From Sialis fuliginosa (lineage: Eukaryota > Arthropoda > Insecta > Megaloptera > Sialidae): a DNA stretch of 64,000 bases. The position numbers and the translations under genes were made by a program. Shown here in pieces: positions 59,574 to 64,000 of this stretch (its first letter is position 1; the number at the start of each line of letters is the position of its first letter). The notes under the pieces are model-generated. The model saw only the letters and a list, made by a program, of their open reading frames with translations. It was not told the DNA's origin and searched no databases. The stretch spans positions 35,287,098-35,351,097 of the forward strand of contig OY540812.1 of the NCBI GenBank assembly GCA_961205875.1, written 5' to 3'.

Positions 59574-61856
59574 CTGTAAAAAAAAAAATACCAATAATCG
59601 TATTTTTCAATTAATGCAATTTCAAATTACTTGTTAAGACTACTAATAAGTAGTTTATTTCAACTATGAAAATATCACAACAGTTGATTTAGAAAAATAT
59701 TTTAAGCAAAAAAGTTTATATAAACATGTGTCCGGAAATTCTCCGTGAAGGAGCTACAGACTCAAAATTAGTTTTTATTTAATATCTGGTTTAATATTTA
59801 TAGGTGTTTATGATTTCCAGTATTAACCAATAATTATTTAGACCTGGGGTGTATGGGGCCAAAGGGCTCTTCGATTTTTAACTTGTATTTTTTTTGTTCT
59901 TTAATTTTTCGTTTAGCACTTTTATTAGATTAAATGACACAAAATACATAAAAATATACTTTACTGATTAATCATCGGATTAATCGTTTATGAGTAATAC
60001 GATAGTGAAGATAGTACCTACTGGAGAATTTCACATAATACGAATGTTTCAAATTACAAAAAATATGATTATATTCTTGTTCTATGATTAAAAATAAGAA
60101 AAAAGTTAATGTAAATATTCTTCCAGGAATGCATCCGTATCAAGAAATACCAATTTTAAGTTTCTTTTTTCAATCAAATTAGTAAATAAAAGTTGTGTAA
60201 CAGTAATAAAATTGGCAATATGTTTGTGAGGACACGTATTAGAAGGTATATTTTTATACAATTTTTTTTTCGTATTTTCAGACATAGAATAAGAATATCA
60301 TCTTATTTTGTTTGTAATTTGACGCATCCGTATTTAGTGAAATTCTGCAGTACTATTTTTACTATTGTATTACTCATAAACGGTTAATCCGATGATTAAT
60401 TAGCAAAGTATATTTTTATGTATTTTGTGTTATATAATTTAATACAAGTACTAAACTGGAAAAAAATTAAAGAACAAAAAAAATACTAGTTAAAAAATCG
60501 AAGGGCCCTTTGGCCCCATATACCCCAGGTCTAAATAATTATTGGTTGATACTAGAAGTCGATAGCACCTATTCATACTAAACCGATAATAAAATTTCAT
60601 TATTGTATAACAATGGGTTCTCCAGATATTAAAAAAAAACTAATTTGGGGTAAAATTTTTGGGGGTCTGTAGATCCCTCACGAACAATTTTCGGACACAT
60701 ATTCATATAAACTTTTTTGCTTAGAATATTTTTCTCAATCAACTGTTTGTTCATCCTGATATGACTCACCCTGTATACAGGATGATTTACAACTAGATTA
60801 AAAAAAATTTATAGTAAATCGAGGATGATATTTTAAGCAAAAAATTTCATATGAACATCTATCCCAAAATTTTTAAAAAGTTTAAATAAATATACTTTGT
60901 ATTTTTATCAATAAATATAAGGTTTGTGTAACAGTAATACAACTGGCTATTTATCTATGATGATAAGTATAGGAGGTATATTTATATTAACTTTTTATCT
61001 TATTTTTAGCCATAGAACAAGAATATAAGCTTATTTTGTTTTTATTTGTACTCTCGATATTTAGTAAACACTAATTTTTGTTAAAATTTTCGAAAGGCTG
61101 TAGTTCCTTTCCGGACACAGGTTTGCATAAAGTTTTTTGCTTAAAATTACATCCTCGATCTACTGTAAAAATTTGTTTACACTAGTTATAAATCATTCTG
61201 TATAGACAAATAGACATACGTATTTTATATGTGCATAGATACCTTTGATGATAGTTTCCTGCTGGATGTAAATCAAAGTTCTGTTTCAATATTTTAGCAT
61301 CTTGTCTTGCTAGTTGTGGAACGAGATGTGATGGTCGTGTTGGAGGTGGAGGATGAGGTTTATATGGTGCTGGTGATGACCTTGGAGTTGTACTATATGC
61401 TGGTGGTGGATTGTAAGGTGGTCGTGGTTGGGGTAGTGGTCTTCTTATAGTTTGATGTGATGCGAAATTATATGATGTTGGATATGATTGTGATAGATTT
61501 GGTTCTGGTTGGGGTAGTGGTCTTATAGCTTGATGTGATGCCAAATTGTGTGATGTTGGATTATAAGATTGTGATAGTTGTGGTTGGGGTAGTGGTCTTA
61601 TAGTTTTATGTGATATGAGTTTGTGTATTGTTGGATTATATGGTACTATCGAAGACGATCTTCCAATCGCTGAATTTGGTTTTGTATTTATTCTCACTAT
61701 TGATGGCGAAGCTAAAATATAATCCGAAGATGTACCAAGAAACAATGGTGATTGAGGTTTCTCCAGAGATAAACTAATATCATTGTATGTTGATTGGACA
61801 ATATGTTTGACGTCACACTGAGCATGATAAATGGTCAATATGACCAACGTTATAAC
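59309..61856 (-). CDS. Gene D: RR-1 cuticular protein, partial (exons 2 and 3 in window)
   Basis: Fourth array member. Exons 61243-61856 and 59309-59573 on the minus strand. Exon 1 is expected beyond base 64000: sequence at 63660-64000 matches the middle of intron 1 in genes B (from 21600) and C (from 45660), where exon 1 follows about 1.9-2.9 kb later. With an MLKL exon the protein would have 296 residues. The spacer holds three ASHQ/ISHK-type Gln/Pro repeats. RR-1 consensus at predicted residues 238-263. Intron 2 is 1.7 kb, the shortest of the set. The frame is intact. Confidence 0.9.
59574..61242 (-). other. Gene D intron 2
   Basis: Holds a TACAGGGTGAGTCATAT-type foldback (about 59680-60773) and a complete TACAGGATGATTTACAAC foldback (60778-61200), the latter ending 42 bp before exon 2. 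Confidence 0.75.
60778..61200. mobile_element. TACAGGATGATTTACAAC foldback, 423 bp
   Basis: CAGGATGATTTACAACTAG at the left, inverted ACTAGTTATAAATCATTCTG at the right, TA flanks. Confidence 0.78.
61243..61856 (-). CDS. Gene D exon 2: signal peptide remainder and Gln/Pro repeat spacer
   Basis: 614 bp (204 codons plus 2 bases). Acceptor TTTTACAG and donor AG|GTATCT as in the sisters. Contains three copies of the ~24-residue repeat (ISHKTIRPLPQPQ, ASHQAIRPLPQPE, ASHQTIRRPLPQP). Confidence 0.91.
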
Positions 61857-64000
61857 CTGTAAAAGTACAGTATATTAACTAGAAGTTATTATTTCACATA
61901 TACATGGCATGGGTATACACTAGGGTGGGTCAAATTGTATGGAAGGAATTTTACTGACCTCGGCTACTCCCCTACGTGAAAGTACTCTCAGTTCTAAACG
62001 CCCATGGAACTATACCTTTACATTCAACTTTAGTTCACCGCATTTTTGATTGACAATTTTAAGTTTGATCCCTTGAATTCAATATGTATGTATTTTTTTT
62101 ATTATATTATATTATATGCAAAAAAGAAAAAGTACAGGGAAGAATTTCCATATACTCGATGAAATCAAAGTTTAAAATTCAGTAGTGGCGTCAAATGAAC
62201 ATCAGATTCGGAATTATCGTGCCGAAAAACGCATAGGTTGGTATTTTGTTTGGGTAAAATCAAAAAAACTTTGAAGTTTGTTTCCAAAACAGACGCCAAG
62301 TGGCGCTCAAGAAAAAAATAAAAACCCTTGAGTTGGTGTTTCGCTTAAAAAAAATTAATGAAAAATTGTAAATTTTCATGTTTATTAACACTTAAAATTT
62401 TTAATCAAAAATGCGACGAACTAAAGTTGAATGTAGATAGTCCATGAGCGGTCCTTCTTAGAATTGAGAGTACTTTCACGTAGGGGAGTAGCCGAGGTGA
62501 CGTGACAGGGGATTAAATATAAAATTTTTTATTTTATTTTTTTTTATTTGTATCCATTACTTATATAGAATCGTAAATATCTCGAATCTTATTGTTAGTT
62601 AAAAATTGCAAACACCCACTCCCTGTCTACCCCGCCATTAGGGGTTGAATGTCGAAATTTTAATTTTTATTGAAGACTATTTTCCCCGAATTCACCTTTA
62701 TAACTTAAGCAACTATGCAGATAAACATATCAAAAACTCACCCTCTGTTAACCCCCGCCATTAGCGGTTCAATTTCGAATGTTTTATTGAACACTATTTT
62801 GCCCAAATTTACCATCACAATCTAAGCAGCTTTGCAATTAAACATATCAAAAACCCACCCTCTGTCTGTCTACTCCCGCCATTAGGGGTTGAATGTTGAA
62901 ATTTTTATTTTAATTGAATATTATTTTGCCCGAATTAACCTTAATATCATAAACAGTTATGTAGATAAATATATCAAAATTTAAAAAAGTTAACACCTAT
63001 CCCACCCATCCCTTAGGGGTTGAATTTTCGAAAATGTTATTTGTCTTTTAGATTTTTTGCGCTAAGTTTCATTCAAGTGAATACAAAAAAAATCTCATAC
63101 AAACTTTTCCGCTCCTTTGCAACCCCGTAGGGGTTAAATTTTGAGAAATGCTGAAATACATGTTTCATTGTTTGTATTGTAGAATATTTATTTAAAGTTT
63201 CAAATAAATCCGACCAAAAAATATTTTTCCCATACAAACTTTTCAACCCCTTAGGGGTTGAATTTCAAAAAACCCTTTCTTAGTGGGTGGTAAACGGCAG
63301 ATCATTAACATAAACCCCTGATAAATGTTACAGGAAAGCTGAAAAAGTTGAAAAACTTTATTTCAACCCCCAAATTTTTTACTAAAATACTTGTAATTCC
63401 TTAAATAATGGATTAATTAGTTGTTCAATACACATGGTTTGGTAGGGAATTTTATTATCTACAATAGATAACTGATGATACTTTTTGACAAAGTGCGTTG
63501 TTAATCCGTAAATAGCGAAAAACGAATGCACCCTTAAATCCAAGATGGCGGAAAAACCTCCCGGGGGATGAAGTCAAAAACTTGGATTTAAACTGCTTTC
63601 AATGGGCCCTAACTACCCTCAAAGTTTCATCATGCCCTACTAAAATTCTAGAATGCTTGGACTATAATATGTAGTACATACCTACTTTATAAGAAAAAAT
63701 ATTCAATATTATTAGGTAATCAATTATCTTAAATCTTACTTAATATTAAGTAAACTGCACATTTACACTACATAAAATAATTATTTACGATTAAAATTAT
63801 ATTATAAAATAGATTCAGTTGAATAAAAAGTAAGTTTACAACGTTAACTTTATGAACAAAAGTTTTTTACAAAAATTTGTTGCCTAATTATAAATGCAAT
63901 ATTTTCATATCACAGAAATGACGTGATTGACCCGATTTTAAAAATATTTTTTATTATACCGTTATTTACCTACTACATTTAAATATTTTTACCTAACCAC
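61857..64000 (-). other. Gene D intron 1 (part)
   Basis: Contains the third TACACTAGG foldback (61914 to about 62499, right tip lost), a repeat cluster at 62580-63260 and, from 63655, sequence paralogous to intron 1 of genes B and C. No exon 1 motif (TATA plus ATGTTGAAATTG) occurs before the window ends. Confidence 0.75.
62580..63260. repeat. Tandem ~125-bp repeats with AACCCCTTAGGGGTTG cores
   Basis: Three to four diverged units, each with CACCCTCTGT, CCCGCCATTAGGGGTTGAAT and TTTTGCCC(G/A)AATT. Isolated CAACCCCTTAGGGGTTGAAT-type palindromes follow at about 63020, 63125 and 63245. Confidence 0.7.

Overview
This is nuclear DNA from an insect. It is strongly AT-rich and almost entirely non-coding. 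The arthropod assignment rests on four spliced genes for cuticular proteins carrying the Rebers-Riddiford (RR-1) chitin-binding domain. The class and number of small DNA transposons would suit a hemipteran, but the order is a guess. I found no bacterial operon, CRISPR array, tRNA, rRNA or intact transposase gene.

The genes form a head-to-tail tandem array on the minus strand. I call them A (5224-11201), B (15046-23481), C (34233-48570) and D (59309-61856, whose first exon lies beyond the right edge). All share one architecture. A tiny first exon encodes only M-L-K-L behind a TATA promoter. Exon 2 completes the signal peptide and encodes a proline-rich spacer that varies between copies. Exon 3 encodes 88 residues holding the RR-1 domain and a fixed C-terminal tail. 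Intron phases (0, then 2) and GT/AG sites agree in every copy, so A, B and C predict intact secreted proteins of 271, 215 and 297 residues. D predicts about 296 if its exon 1 matches the others. The RR-1 residues of A, C and D are identical and B differs at two positions, while the spacer ranges from short (B) to long poly-proline (C).

The rest is a record of transposon invasion. Elements that can be delimited by matching ends and target duplications include many hAT-type elements (8-bp duplications), TTA/TAA-flanked Harbinger-type elements, a TTAA-flanked piggyBac-like foldback, TA-flanked pogo/Tigger-like and other elements, and a 2.7-kb Foldback-like element with tandem-repeat arms and a 9-bp duplication. 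Several families of long palindromic elements begin TACAGGGTG. Because the gene units are duplicated, many insertions can be checked against an empty site in a sister unit.

Layout: 1-4300, transposon remnants and a piggyBac-like foldback. 4300-11.4 kb, gene A. 11.4-13.8 kb, tandem repeats and transposon ends. 13.8-23.6 kb, gene B, with a hAT-like element inserted at its stop codon. 23.6-33.6 kb, B-C intergenic block. 33.9-48.7 kb, gene C. 48.7-58.9 kb, C-D intergenic block, paralogous to the B-C block. 59.0-64 kb, gene D exons 3 and 2 and part of intron 1. The genes presumably act together by supplying related chitin-binding proteins to the cuticle. The promoters of A, B and C are nearly identical around the TATA box, which suggests shared expression.
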